A stretch of DNA of 64,000 nucleotides from Paenibacillus endophyticus (GCF_014192395.1 NZ_JACHXW010000002.1:496001-560000); one strand, 5' to 3'. Counted from the stretch's first letter, positions 45,548 to 54,390 are shown. Numbers and translations are program-made. The notes: generated by a model not told the origin, from the sequence alone.

Positions 45548-46330
45548 TTACGTACCAAATTCCGGCTGATGATCGGCCAGCAGAAGTTTAAGCTTCTCGA
45601 TTGCGCGCTTCTGGATACGAGAAACGCTCATCTGCGATACCCCCAGCTGGTCAGCGATATCACGCTGCGACTTGCCATTATGGTAAGCCAGCAGCAGCAC
45701 CGTCTTCTCTTCCGATTTCAATTGGTCGAGCGCTTCCTCTAGATCAAGACGATTATCAACGTTCTGATAATCGTCTTTGTCTGAGCCGATAAGATCGCCT
45801 ATCGTAGCGGCGCTTTCCCCTTCGCTCGACAGCGGCGTATCCAGCGAAACATAGTGGTAGGATTCACGGCAGGAAAGAACTTCAATCGTCTCTTCCACCG
45901 AAAGCCCCAGATGAGCAGCTATCTCTTCCATTTTAGGCGAATGCCCAAGCTCAACGGTTAAGTGATCGATAGCCTGCTGGATGAGCAGGCCCTTTTCTTT
46001 GATACGCCTAGGTACCTGGATATACCAAGATTTATCTCGCAAATAGTTTTTCAGATGCCCAATGATGCTCTTCATCGCATAGCCCTCAAACGGGATTTCA
46101 CGCGAGCTGTCAAACTGCCTGAATAAGCGGAGCATGGACAGCTGGCCGACCTGATACAAGTCCTCGTACAGATCAGGGCGGCTACGTGACATTTTGGAGG
46201 CTGCCATCTTTACGATCGGTTCATAATGCTGCAGCAGCTCCGTTGCGATATCATTGCAATTCGTTTCTTGATAGATCTTCATCTTAGCAATCGTTTCTTT
46301 CGGATCCAGGAAGGATGAATTCGCGTTCAT
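45548..46330 (-). CDS. sigB: RNA polymerase sigma factor SigB
   Basis: 260 aa sigma-70 factor of the SigB/SigF/SigG group. Region 2 (LYQVGQLSMLRLFRQFD, YAMKSIIGHLKNYLRD), region 3 (IQQAIDHLTVELGHSP) and the region-4 helix-turn-helix (SQRDIADQLGVSQMSVSRIQ) are all present. Its start overlaps the RsbW stop (ATGA), as in the classical rsbVWSigB operon, which argues for SigB rather than a sporulation sigma. It should direct RNA polymerase to the GTTTCA-N14-GGKTAA promoters found around it. RBS aggaga. Confidence 0.9.
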   Translation of the reverse strand: MNANSSFLDPKETIAKMKIYQETNCNDIATELLQHYEPIVKMAASKMSRSRPDLYEDLYQVGQLSMLRLFRQFDSSREIPFEGYAMKSIIGHLKNYLRDKSWYIQVPRRIKEKGLLIQQAIDHLTVELGHSPKMEEIAAHLGLSVEETIEVLSCRESYHYVSLDTPLSSEGESAATIGDLIGSDKDDYQNVDNRLDLEEALDQLKSEEKTVLLLAYHNGKSQRDIADQLGVSQMSVSRIQKRAIEKLKLLLADHQPEFGT

Positions 46331-46767
46331 GCCATCTCCTCTTTCCTACCAAATAGCTTGGTGAGAATCACCTCTGTACCTCTCTCAGAGAACACTTCCA
46401 CCTTGTCCATCAATGCGTGCATCATGAAAAGGCCGAGTCCGCCTGCTGTTACTTCGCTTAATTCCTTGTCATGGAGCGTAGCGGCTTTGCTGTCGGCAGG
46501 CTTATATTTAAAGCTGCTTCCCTCATCCTTGATGCGGATAGTGATTCCATTATGCTCAAGCTCGAAGCTCAAATCGATCACGCCGGGCTGTGCATTACTG
46601 TAGGCATGAAGCACAACATTCGTGCATGCCTCCGTTACCGCTACTTTCATATCTTCGATCTCCTCGTAGGAAAACCCTGCTTTGTTCGCGATACCAAACA
46701 ATGTAAGTCTGACAATATCGATAAATTCGGCTCTTGCCGGTATCGTCAAATGAATGAATGAGTTCAT
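46327..46767 (-). CDS. rsbW: Anti-sigma factor / serine kinase RsbW (copy beside sigB)
   Basis: 146 aa GHKL-fold kinase: N-box EACTNVVLHAY, D-box KDEGSSF, G-box GGLGLFMMHALMD. It binds SigB to keep it inactive and phosphorylates RsbV. The ATG at 46767 follows gagagg. It lies between a DUF948 gene and sigB; the usual rsbV is missing from this operon and sits at 51546-51878 with a second RsbW. Confidence 0.88.
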   Translation of the reverse strand: MNSFIHLTIPARAEFIDIVRLTLFGIANKAGFSYEEIEDMKVAVTEACTNVVLHAYSNAQPGVIDLSFELEHNGITIRIKDEGSSFKYKPADSKAATLHDKELSEVTAGGLGLFMMHALMDKVEVFSERGTEVILTKLFGRKEEMA

Positions 46768-46805
46768 AGTTTCTTCTATCCTCTCTTGTATGTTCCTATT
46801 ATACC

Positions 46806-47234
46806 TCATATTTTTTTAACTTTATTCCACACCCTAATCGTTGATATGACACCATCGTACAAAGAACTAATCATGCTGGGCTCGCCTGCTGTTTTTTTGC
46901 CATGTCCCTTGATCGTAGCAACTACGCTTGCAGCCGATTCCTTCGCCGCGCCCGTAAACGAATGAAGGGCATGTCCCAAATCGTTAACCGAAGCAAACAA
47001 TATATCCAACGAGCTTAGCTTTGTCCGCACATCCAGCGTCATTGCGTTCGTATTGTGAATAGCCTCCTTTACTTCAACACTAATTTGCGTTACCTCTGTC
47101 CGGAGTGAGCCTACTGTTTGACGCATCTCATCCAGTGCTCCACGAAGAACCTTCAACGTTTGAATGAGAGAGTATAAAAGAACTAGAAACGCAACTGCTA
47201 TGACTGCAACACTGATTTGCATTAACAAATCCAT
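46806..47234 (-). CDS. DUF948 protein, YtxG-like
   Basis: About 142 aa. One N-terminal membrane helix (LMQISVAVIAVAFLVLLYSL) then a coiled coil (VLRGALDEMRQTVGSLRTEV; EVKEAIHNTNAMTLDV), the layout of DUF948/YtxG. In B. subtilis ytxG belongs with ytxH to a general-stress operon. Here it is the first gene of the rsbW-sigB operon, where rsbV would be expected. Three close starts (47243, 47240, 47234) exist; 47234 has the best distance to aaggaa. Confidence 0.75.
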   Translation of the reverse strand: MDLLMQISVAVIAVAFLVLLYSLIQTLKVLRGALDEMRQTVGSLRTEVTQISVEVKEAIHNTNAMTLDVRTKLSSLDILFASVNDLGHALHSFTGAAKESAASVVATIKGHGKKTAGEPSMISSLYDGVISTIRVWNKVKKI

Positions 47235-47268
47235 TCTCATCACTTCCTTACTTTCTTTTTTTCATTAA

Positions 47269-47294
47269 TTACCCGCTCCTGGGCCGTTTGAAAC
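47269..47294 (-). promoter_or_regulatory. SigB-type promoter of the DUF948-rsbW-sigB operon
   Basis: GTTTCA-N14-GGGTAA on the minus strand, about 30 bp upstream of the first gene. It implies that SigB drives its own operon, as in Bacillus. Confidence 0.8.
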
Positions 47295-47328
47295 AACCAG
47301 CTCGATTATCATTCTATTGGGACGGAAA

Positions 47329-47356
47329 TTGTCCTTTCGCTTATTCATGGTATAAT
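47329..47356 (+). promoter_or_regulatory. Sigma-A promoter of the rsbK-like gene
   Basis: TTGTCC, 16 bp, TATAAT with an extended -10 TG. The kinase would thus be made independently of SigB. Confidence 0.65.
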
Positions 47357-47406
47357 GATAGATATAGTAAAATAGATATTCAATCATATAAAAGGAGCCT
47401 ATTAAA

Positions 47407-50166
47407 TTGCGTAATCTACGGATAAATATTAAGTGGAAAATATTAATCGGCTATTTCTTGATCATATGCTGCGTCGGCACTTCCATCCTAGTCGTCAGCA
47501 ACCGAATATCTTCGCTTCAGCTCGAGATTGAGACCATCACCAGCCGGGACATAGAAATTCACAATCTTATTACTACCCTTAGATACAATGCAGTGAGCAT
47601 GGAGACAAGCCAGCGCGGTTTTGTCATCACAGGAACCGAGATTTACCTCGAGCCCTATACCCGAGGGAAAGCAGAATGGGAAGCCAACTATAATACACTC
47701 TACCAATATCTCTCAGATGACCCAAGCTCTCGCAAAAGCTTGGAGGAAATCAAGATTACGATACAAAATTGGATATCCGAAGCCGGAGAGCCGACGATTG
47801 CCATGAGAAAAGCTAATAATACGCAGGGTATCATCGACTTTTTCAATGAAGACACAGGCAAACAGCAAGTTGATGACCTTCGTACGCAATTGGAGACTCT
47901 CCGTCAAAAGGAAATAACATCTACGAGAGATCATATTCTGGACCTGAAGAATCGAAATGATATGTTAATCATTAGCTTATATCTCATGTTGATTATCGTT
48001 TCCATTATTTCTTTTATTATCGTGTCGTACGTGTCCGGCACGATTGTCAAAACGATTAAGGATGTCGTAAAGACCATTTCCGAAATTGCCTCCTCAAGCG
48101 GAGATTTGTCAACAAGGATAAAGGTTAACACACGCGATGAAATTAAGGATCTTGCCGAAGCAACCAACCATCTGCTTAGCAATTTAAACGACCAATATTG
48201 GATTCAAGAAAAGGTGGCTGAAGTGGCCACGATGAACCAAGGCATCAATGATATTCCAACATTAGCCAAATCCTTCCTTACTAAGCTTGCTCCTATGCTT
48301 GATGCGGCCTACGGCGTGTTCTATATCCGAACAGGCACGGGTGATCAGCAGCGGCTTGTGAAATCCGCCTCCTACGCCGCGTTCGGTGACGAGGCAGGTC
48401 ATGCAAGCTTCCGGCTGGGTGAAGGCTTAATCGGACAAGCAGCACTTGAGAAACGGACATTTTTATTAAATGCCGCTCCTGATCATAAGGTAAGCTTACA
48501 AACGGGGCTCGGCAAACTTGAGCCAAAGAGCATTCTAATCATCCCTTTCGAGTTCGAAGGAAAGGTGGAGGCAATCGTTGAGTTTGCATCTGTGGAATCG
48601 TTCACCTCACAGCATTTGAAGCTGCTTGAGCAGCTCGAAAGCCATTTCGGCGTTGCGATCAACAACGTACAAGGCCGTATGGAGGTCGAGAGACTGCTAA
48701 GCGAGTCGCAAGTGCTCACGGAGGAGCTTCAAACCCAAACGGAGGAACTCCAAACGCAATCCGAGGAGCTCCAGATGCAGCAAGAGGAAATGCGCATGAC
48801 TACCGAACATTTGGAGGAGCAAAACCTATTCGCCGAGCAGAAAACAAAGGAATTGGAAAAAGCGAAGGAAGAGCTTGAAACGTATTCGGAGCAGTTGCGA
48901 CGCAGCTCGCAATACAAATCAAATTTCCTTGCCAATATGTCGCATGAGCTTCGTACGCCATTGAACAGCATTCTTATACTATCCCAGATGCTTGCCGAGA
49001 ATGAGAACAACACGCTTAATTCAGATGAAGCAGGGTATGCTAAAGTAATCCACACGTCAGGCAATGACTTATTAGCGCTTATCGACGATATCCTTGATTT
49101 ATCTAAGGTCGAGGCAGGCAAGATGATATTGACGATGGACGAAGTGAATATCAGTGAAATACCTGAGCATATGCATCTTCTCTTTAATCCCGTAGCCGAT
49201 AATAAAAACTTATCATTTGATATCCATGTAGACGCCAACGTGCCACCGGTGCTCTATACGGACGGTCAGCGGCTTCAGCAGATTCTGAAAAACCTATTGT
49301 CCAATGCTATTAAATTTACGGAAACAGGCTCAGTAGCCATGAATATTCAAAACGCTGACCCTAAGGACATACAGAAGTATATCCCAGATCAAATCGACAA
49401 GCATGTATTAGCTATTTCCGTTTCCGATACAGGAATAGGCATTCCACTGGACAAGCAGCAGCTTATATTCGAAGCCTTCCAGCAAGTAGACGGCGAAACG
49501 AACCGCCAATATGGCGGCACCGGTCTCGGCTTGTCCATCTGCAACGAATTTACGAAGCTTCTGCGCGGACGCATTATTCTAGACAGCACCCCGGACAAGG
49601 GAAGCGTCTTTACGCTCTTTGTCCCAAGTCTTCCCGACATGGAGAAGGAACAGCTCGTCGCACGAAATCAAGAGGTTGCAGCGGCTGTGGAGACTAAGCT
49701 TGAACCTCCCGCAGTTGTATCTGCACCGGATATTGTGGATTATACCGTGTCGGAATCTACTGAATATGAGGGCCAATTGTTCAAAGACAAAAAAATCCTG
49801 CTCGTTGAGGATGATTCACGCAATATATTCGCGCTTGTGAAAGCGCTAGAGAACAAGGGCATGAACGTAACTGTAGCCAATAACGGCAAACAGTGCTTGG
49901 AAGTAATGAGCAAGCAGACTGATTTTGACTTGATTCTTATGGATATAATGATGCCGATCATGGATGGTTATGAGACGATGAAAGCTATACGGCTTGATTC
50001 AGCAATTAAATATACGCCCATTATCGCGCTCACAGCCAAAGCCATGAAGAGCGATCGTGATAAATGTTTAGAAGCCGGAGCATCCGATTATATTAGCAAA
50101 CCTCTAAATATGGACCAGCTCTTCTCGCTTATGCGAGTATGGCTGACAAAGCAGGTGGAACATTGA
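47407..50166 (+). CDS. rsbK: Hybrid sensor kinase, RsbK-like (CHASE3-HAMP-GAF-HK-REC)
   Basis: 919 aa from a TTG start 9 bp after aaggag. Helix 1 (about 8-28), a CHASE3 domain (SMETSQRGFVITGTEIYLEPY), helix 2 (about 185-210), HAMP, GAF (residues about 280-420), a signalling coiled coil of repeated EELQTQ heptads, a histidine-kinase core with His513 (NMSHELRTPLN), ATP-binding domain and a C-terminal receiver with Asp846 (ILMDIMMP). This order matches RsbK of B. cereus, which controls SigB through RsbY. It should phosphorylate the receiver of the PP2C protein at 52700. Confidence 0.85.
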   Translation: MRNLRINIKWKILIGYFLIICCVGTSILVVSNRISSLQLEIETITSRDIEIHNLITTLRYNAVSMETSQRGFVITGTEIYLEPYTRGKAEWEANYNTLYQYLSDDPSSRKSLEEIKITIQNWISEAGEPTIAMRKANNTQGIIDFFNEDTGKQQVDDLRTQLETLRQKEITSTRDHILDLKNRNDMLIISLYLMLIIVSIISFIIVSYVSGTIVKTIKDVVKTISEIASSSGDLSTRIKVNTRDEIKDLAEATNHLLSNLNDQYWIQEKVAEVATMNQGINDIPTLAKSFLTKLAPMLDAAYGVFYIRTGTGDQQRLVKSASYAAFGDEAGHASFRLGEGLIGQAALEKRTFLLNAAPDHKVSLQTGLGKLEPKSILIIPFEFEGKVEAIVEFASVESFTSQHLKLLEQLESHFGVAINNVQGRMEVERLLSESQVLTEELQTQTEELQTQSEELQMQQEEMRMTTEHLEEQNLFAEQKTKELEKAKEELETYSEQLRRSSQYKSNFLANMSHELRTPLNSILILSQMLAENENNTLNSDEAGYAKVIHTSGNDLLALIDDILDLSKVEAGKMILTMDEVNISEIPEHMHLLFNPVADNKNLSFDIHVDANVPPVLYTDGQRLQQILKNLLSNAIKFTETGSVAMNIQNADPKDIQKYIPDQIDKHVLAISVSDTGIGIPLDKQQLIFEAFQQVDGETNRQYGGTGLGLSICNEFTKLLRGRIILDSTPDKGSVFTLFVPSLPDMEKEQLVARNQEVAAAVETKLEPPAVVSAPDIVDYTVSESTEYEGQLFKDKKILLVEDDSRNIFALVKALENKGMNVTVANNGKQCLEVMSKQTDFDLILMDIMMPIMDGYETMKAIRLDSAIKYTPIIALTAKAMKSDRDKCLEAGASDYISKPLNMDQLFSLMRVWLTKQVEH

Positions 50167-51029
50167 ATCAAGCATCACATGAAGATACAGAAGGAATAGA
50201 TGAATTATCATTTAGTGAATTGGAGCAAATCGAAATCGGGCTGCTCCTTGATGGCATATACCAAGTGTATGGCTCCGATTTCAGGAATTACTTGCGTTCT
50301 TCGCTACGCCGGCGCATCCAGCACCGAATGAACCTAGAAGGCCTGAGTACGATTACCTCCTTGCTAGAAAAGGTTCTTCATGTACCGGGTTTTATCGAAA
50401 AACTACAAAATGATTTCTCGATTAAAGTAACGGAAATGTTCCGAGATCCAAGTTTTTTTTCCGCTTTTCGCAGCCAGGTTGTCCCTTTTTTACGGGACCT
50501 GCCTGAAATCCGTATATGGCATGCCGGCTGTGCGACCGGAGAAGAGGTTTATTCGATGGCTATCCTGCTGCATGAAGAAGGCTTGCTGGAGAAAACAAAA
50601 ATTTACGCAACAGACATGAACGAGCAGGTCATTCAGAGTGCAAAAACAGGCAAGTTCCCGCTTAAACGCATGCAAACCTTTACGAAAAACTATTTGCAGG
50701 CTGGGGGCAGCAAGGAGTTTTCTTCCTACTATACGACAGATGCCGAACATGCAATGTTCCATGCATCTATCAAACAGAACATGATGTTCGCACAGCATAA
50801 TTTGGCTACGGATCGATCATTTAATGAATTCCACGTTATTTTATGCCGCAATGTCCTTATTTATTTTGATTCGCAATTGCAAAGCCGCGTTCATGATTTG
50901 TTTTTTGAAAGCTTAGCTGCCCAAGGCTTCTTAACTTTAGGCAATATGGAATCGATCGTCTCCCTTCACAAATCGCAGTATGAGGATGTCAACACCTCAG
51001 AACGCATTTTCAGGAAAATAATTGTTTAA
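50139..51029 (+). CDS. rsbM: CheR-type methyltransferase, RsbM-like
   Basis: 296 aa. An N-terminal helical domain (YGSDFRNYLRSSLRRRIQHR, FSIKVTEMFRDPSFF) is followed by an S-adenosylmethionine fold with IWHAGCATGEEVYSM and ILCRNVLIYF, both CheR hallmarks. In B. cereus the CheR-like RsbM methylates RsbK and keeps SigB low; the adjacent, overlapping position suggests the same here. It overlaps the kinase gene by 28 bp; a TTG at 50163 with aggtgg is an alternative start. Confidence 0.85.
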   Translation: MADKAGGTLNQASHEDTEGIDELSFSELEQIEIGLLLDGIYQVYGSDFRNYLRSSLRRRIQHRMNLEGLSTITSLLEKVLHVPGFIEKLQNDFSIKVTEMFRDPSFFSAFRSQVVPFLRDLPEIRIWHAGCATGEEVYSMAILLHEEGLLEKTKIYATDMNEQVIQSAKTGKFPLKRMQTFTKNYLQAGGSKEFSSYYTTDAEHAMFHASIKQNMMFAQHNLATDRSFNEFHVILCRNVLIYFDSQLQSRVHDLFFESLAAQGFLTLGNMESIVSLHKSQYEDVNTSERIFRKIIV

Positions 51030-51050
51030 CTTAATTAAGCTTACACAACA

Positions 51051-51086
51051 AAAAGGGAAATGACGTAATAGCGTCATTTCCCTTTT
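51051..51086. terminator. Bidirectional intrinsic terminator
   Basis: aaaagggaaatgacg (51051-51065) pairs with cgtcatttccctttt (51072-51086) between convergent rsbM-like and rsbW-like genes. Confidence 0.9.
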
Positions 51087-51111
51087 GTTAAAATAAACAG
51101 CAATGCATGGT

Positions 51112-51549
51112 CTAATGCTCTGCCGCAGCATCCAAATATTTGGTTAGAACGACCTCGGTGCCGCTCTCGGAGGCGTTTACCTCCACCTCATCCATCAGCG
51201 CCTGCATCAGATAGATACCTAACCCGCCGACGCGGAGCCCGCTGACATCAACGTCTGGAAGCGGCGATGCTTTCTCAAGCGCTTCACCGACAAACGTAGA
51301 GACACCGTTGTTTTTCACTTTTATGGTCAGGCCGGAATCCTTAGGCTCGAAGCTGATGTCGATCACATTGGACGTTTCACGAAATTCTCCGTGAATGACT
51401 GCATTGTTGCAGGCTTCCGACACAGCAACCTTCATATCTTCCATTTCCTCATATGCATAGTTCATTTTTGATGCGATGCCAAAAAGACAGATTCTGACCA
51501 TATCGATATAGTCCGCATGGGCCGGTATTTGTAAGCGAATGGCATTCAT
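51112..51549 (-). CDS. rsbW: Second RsbW-like anti-sigma kinase
   Basis: 145 aa, paralogous to the RsbW at 46327: shared YEEMEDMKVAVSEACNN, GGLGIYLMQALMDEVEV and EVVLTK. N-box (EACNNAVIHG) and G-box are intact, so it should bind ATP and phosphorylate RsbV. Its start overlaps the rsbV stop (ATGA). Whether it binds SigB or another partner is unknown; the split of rsbV-rsbW from sigB is unusual. Confidence 0.87.
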   Translation of the reverse strand: MNAIRLQIPAHADYIDMVRICLFGIASKMNYAYEEMEDMKVAVSEACNNAVIHGEFRETSNVIDISFEPKDSGLTIKVKNNGVSTFVGEALEKASPLPDVDVSGLRVGGLGIYLMQALMDEVEVNASESGTEVVLTKYLDAAAEH

Positions 51550-51878
51550 GCTTGGGCCTCTGTCCCCTCTATTAGATATCGTGAAATCCCTGTCAAATCA
51601 AATAACCGTTTGACGGAAGGCGGTATTTCGCGTACGAAAAAAGGAGCCTTCAGCTCATCGCGCAGCTTAAGCACCGAAACGATAATGCCGATACCGGTAC
51701 TGTCGATATATTTTAATTGTTTGAGATTTAGGATCAATGCTTTGTCCGTGCGGTTCATAACCGGTTCCAAAGCCATTCGCAGCTGCGGAACCATGGACAA
51801 ATCCAACTCACCGCTTACATGTAGAATAAATTGGTCTAATGTTTCTTCCTGTACTACTTGAAATTGCTCAGCCTTCAT
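51546..51878 (-). CDS. rsbV: Anti-anti-sigma factor RsbV (STAS domain)
   Basis: 110 aa STAS domain with the phosphorylated serine in YIDSTGIGIIVSVL (Ser60 with this start) and FFVREIPPSVKRLFDLTG. Unphosphorylated it captures RsbW and frees SigB. The ATG at 51878 is preferred, 8 bp after gcggag; the upstream GTG lies too close to it. Translated together with the second RsbW. Confidence 0.9.
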   Translation of the reverse strand: MKAEQFQVVQEETLDQFILHVSGELDLSMVPQLRMALEPVMNRTDKALILNLKQLKYIDSTGIGIIVSVLKLRDELKAPFFVREIPPSVKRLFDLTGISRYLIEGTEAQA

Positions 51879-51957
51879 TTCATTCACTCCGCTCGCGTTT
51901 GTTTAATAAATAGCTTATCAAGATCCTGCTGATTGTACAAGCTGTACAAACGAACAC

Positions 51958-52575
51958 CTACATCGAGGCACGATGGAAATAATGAATGGACGTCAGCTTA
52001 TTCGAATCGACATCGATGAATAGCTTCAACAATGCATCGCCGCTTTCAAATACGATTCCATCCTCCGTCTCATAATCCGGTTGTCCCAGTGCTTCTTCTA
52101 ACGCTTTGACCGTCGCAGCAAGCTGGATGCCATCAATGATTATCGTCTGGGCATTTTCCGGAATTTCTAGCGAATAAAGAATTCCGTCGTTGAAGACAAT
52201 CGCCATATTCGGATACTGGTACGTGTACAATTCCTTGAGATAAGGATCCTCTACGATCTGCACAGGCTCACCAAGCTTCTTGATTACTGCGCTTGGGTCA
52301 TCAAAGAGAGTAATACCATTTACACTTTGAAGCTTAAAGCTTGGTTTCACTGCTTCCTTTACCTTCGTTGTTTCTACCGAATAGGTCGTATTAGCTACGG
52401 TTGCGGGAGGCATAGAAGCTATTTCTATTTCATGAACTGACTGAACAGAGGACGGCGGCGCTTCAACGGCGTTCGTAACCAACGCTTGCTTATAGCTCGA
52501 AGCAATTGGAGCCAAGTTACCTGAGTAAGCAACAATTCCTCCAATCAAACAGCCAATTAAAATGAAATTCTTCAT
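51958..52575 (-). CDS. Exported protein of unknown function under SigB-type promoter
   Basis: 205 aa with a signal peptide or anchor (MKNFILIGCLIGGIVAY). The rest has an N-terminal Ser/Thr/Val-rich linker and a C-terminal domain (ITLFDDPSAVIKKLGEPVQI; ALEEALGQPDYETEDG) with two copies of a similar A/V-x-x-x-L-G-x-P pattern, suggesting an internal duplication. No family recognised. RBS aggaggg. A SigB-type promoter lies upstream and rsbY on the far side. Confidence 0.7.
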   Translation of the reverse strand: MKNFILIGCLIGGIVAYSGNLAPIASSYKQALVTNAVEAPPSSVQSVHEIEIASMPPATVANTTYSVETTKVKEAVKPSFKLQSVNGITLFDDPSAVIKKLGEPVQIVEDPYLKELYTYQYPNMAIVFNDGILYSLEIPENAQTIIIDGIQLAATVKALEEALGQPDYETEDGIVFESGDALLKLFIDVDSNKLTSIHYFHRASM

Positions 52576-52625
52576 ATGGTCTCCCTCCTATGCGGGAATG
52601 TCCTTATTGTTTCACATATTTATGT

Positions 52626-52651
52626 ATAAACCAATCCGAAGAGTTTGAAAC
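52626..52651 (-). promoter_or_regulatory. SigB-type promoter of the exported-protein gene
   Basis: GTTTCA-N14-GTTTAT on the minus strand, about 50 bp upstream of the start. Confidence 0.6.
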
Positions 52652-52674
52652 AGGTCATTGATATTTAATTAAAT

Positions 52675-52707
52675 AGAAAGATGAACCCGCTGAGCGGGCT
52701 CATCTTT
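52675..52707 (-). terminator. Terminator overlapping the rsbY stop codon
   Basis: AAAGATGAGCCCGCT and AGCGGGTTCATCTTT arms with a very small loop, then CTATTT. The first arm contains the end of the rsbY-like frame including its TGA. Confidence 0.65.
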
Positions 52708-53842
52708 CTTTGGTCGTGATCATGACGACGCAAATATCGTCCTTCTGGCTTTCATTGTTAAATTCCGATAGAAAATCACTTACAATTGCCGTATGCTCAC
52801 ATACTTCCTCACCTCGCAACCGTTCAACGAGCAAATGAAGCTTAACCTCTTCATTATCCCCAAGCGCTTCACTTAATCCATCCGTGTATAGAAATAGCTT
52901 CATTTGCCCTTCGTATGCAAAGGTCCCTTTTCTGATGTCAATATTCTCGAATAATCCAATCGCACAACAGCCCTCCGTCAGCAAAAGCTCATCGCCGCCC
53001 GTTAGCACTTTTCCTGGCGGGTGTCCCGCGTTAACGTACTCGATAATTTTCTTATCCGTATCGATAACCATATAAATAGCCGTGAAATAATAGTTCAGCA
53101 GCTCTTCCTTTTTATAGAGCTGGTTCATGTAGCGGTTCAGCTCATGCATGACTAGGTCTGGCTCCGTAATGCGCATAATCGTATCTTTGAGTACCGACGA
53201 TATGTACATGCATACAAGTGAAGAAGAAATGCCATGGCCCATCATGTCGAGTAGGATGACACCATATCGGCTCTGGTCTATGCGGTACCATGCATAAAAA
53301 TCGCCGGCCAGCTCTGAGGAAGGCTGGTAGACCGCGCTTACCGTTATTTGATCGTCATTGATAGGCTGGCTCAATACATTCCGCTGAACTTTTTTGGCAA
53401 GCTCCAGCTTCGTCTTCATCTGCATGTCTCTCTCTTTGTGCCAATCAATCTCCCTCTTCAGTCGAAGAGAGGAACGAATACGGGCTAAGAGCTCCATCTT
53501 GTTGATCGGTTTCATAACATAGTCGCTTGCACCAGCATCGAGCGCTTCTGCCATCTTGTTCGAATCGCCTAGCGCGGTAACAAATATAATGGGTACATCC
53601 TTATATCTCTCTACCTGCAATATGCGCTTGCATGCTTCCAGGCCGTCGATCTCAGGCATCATCATATCCATGAGAATAAGATCTACGTTAGTTTCTGCCG
53701 TACATGCGTTATCTATGTCCAGCATATCGTAAAGTTCCATTGCCGAGGAGGCGATTTTCAAGTCCTGATAGCCCTCTTTGTTCAATATGGCTTTGATAAT
53801 AATCTGGTTTGTAGTGTTATCATCTACGATTATAATACTCAT
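52700..53842 (-). CDS. rsbY: Receiver-PP2C serine phosphatase, RsbY-like
   Basis: 380 aa. Receiver domain at the N-terminus (IIIVDDN, phospho-acceptor Asp59 in LILMDMMMPEIDG, Lys in VMKPINK), a linker helix with RNVLSQ, then a PP2C/SpoIIE-type domain (SSELAGDFYAWYRI, LLDMMGHGISSSL, YVNAGHPPG, LFLYTDGLSEA). When phosphorylated by the hybrid kinase it should dephosphorylate RsbV and switch SigB on, as in B. cereus. RBS aaaggag. Confidence 0.9.
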   Translation of the reverse strand: MSIIIVDDNTTNQIIIKAILNKEGYQDLKIASSAMELYDMLDIDNACTAETNVDLILMDMMMPEIDGLEACKRILQVERYKDVPIIFVTALGDSNKMAEALDAGASDYVMKPINKMELLARIRSSLRLKREIDWHKERDMQMKTKLELAKKVQRNVLSQPINDDQITVSAVYQPSSELAGDFYAWYRIDQSRYGVILLDMMGHGISSSLVCMYISSVLKDTIMRITEPDLVMHELNRYMNQLYKKEELLNYYFTAIYMVIDTDKKIIEYVNAGHPPGKVLTGGDELLLTEGCCAIGLFENIDIRKGTFAYEGQMKLFLYTDGLSEALGDNEEVKLHLLVERLRGEEVCEHTAIVSDFLSEFNNESQKDDICVVMITTKER

Positions 53843-53932
53843 ATCTAGGCTCCTTTAACTCCAATACCTTCTACTCATATTTTGAGCTTAACCGCAAGGA
53901 GAGTCAACTTTTTATAGGAAAATAGACCAATA

Positions 53933-53960
53933 AAGACCTACCCTCGCGGATAGGTCTTGA
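53933..53960 (-). terminator. Intrinsic terminator after the YflT-domain gene
   Basis: AAGACCTA and TAGGTCTT arms on the minus strand, then TATT. Confidence 0.6.
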
Positions 53961-53991
53961 ATTGTCGTTCTTTAAGCAGCTTCTCTTGCTC

Positions 53992-54390
53992 TTAAACAAC
54001 GTAATGAGGGTAGTAGTAAACGGCCGGGTCGAACTCTTCGCCCGTATACTCCTTGCCGCCCCATGCGATAACGAGAATTTTATCTTGATCCAGCTCGCGT
54101 TCAAGCCGCTGCGATTCTTGCTCCGAAATGCCGAGCGACCTCATCTTAGCGCGGAGCTCATCCCCGTTGGATCGGAAAATGTTCGCAATCGCCGACCCGA
54201 AGCCTTCCTCAGCTACCCCGATTTTTTCGGCATCCGTGTTTTCCACGATCCGTTTCGTCCGATCCTTGTCATGGGTGAGAACAAAGATTTTGTCCTTGTG
54301 GTAACCCTCTGTTTGGAATTTATAAACCTGTTCCTGTACCTCAACGACATTATTTACAGTGTGCACCTTCGTATTGGATAGATTATTCAT
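53992..54390 (-). CDS. General stress protein, YflT domain
   Basis: 132 aa. KVHTVNNVVEVQEQVYKFQT at the start, then KIFVLTHDKDRTKRI and a glycine-rich helix region (EEGFGSAIANIF), the layout of general stress protein 17M/YflT, a SigB-regulated protein in Bacillus of unknown activity. Downstream of the DUF1328 gene on the same strand, so probably on the same SigB transcript. RBS aggagg. Confidence 0.87.
   Translation of the reverse strand: MNNLSNTKVHTVNNVVEVQEQVYKFQTEGYHKDKIFVLTHDKDRTKRIVENTDAEKIGVAEEGFGSAIANIFRSNGDELRAKMRSLGISEQESQRLERELDQDKILVIAWGGKEYTGEEFDPAVYYYPHYVV

Noticed and set aside
53880-53910. GGTTAA upstream of the rsbY-like gene as a SigB -10
   Set aside because: There is no GTTTCA 14 bp upstream; only an unrelated GTTGAC 9 bp away.
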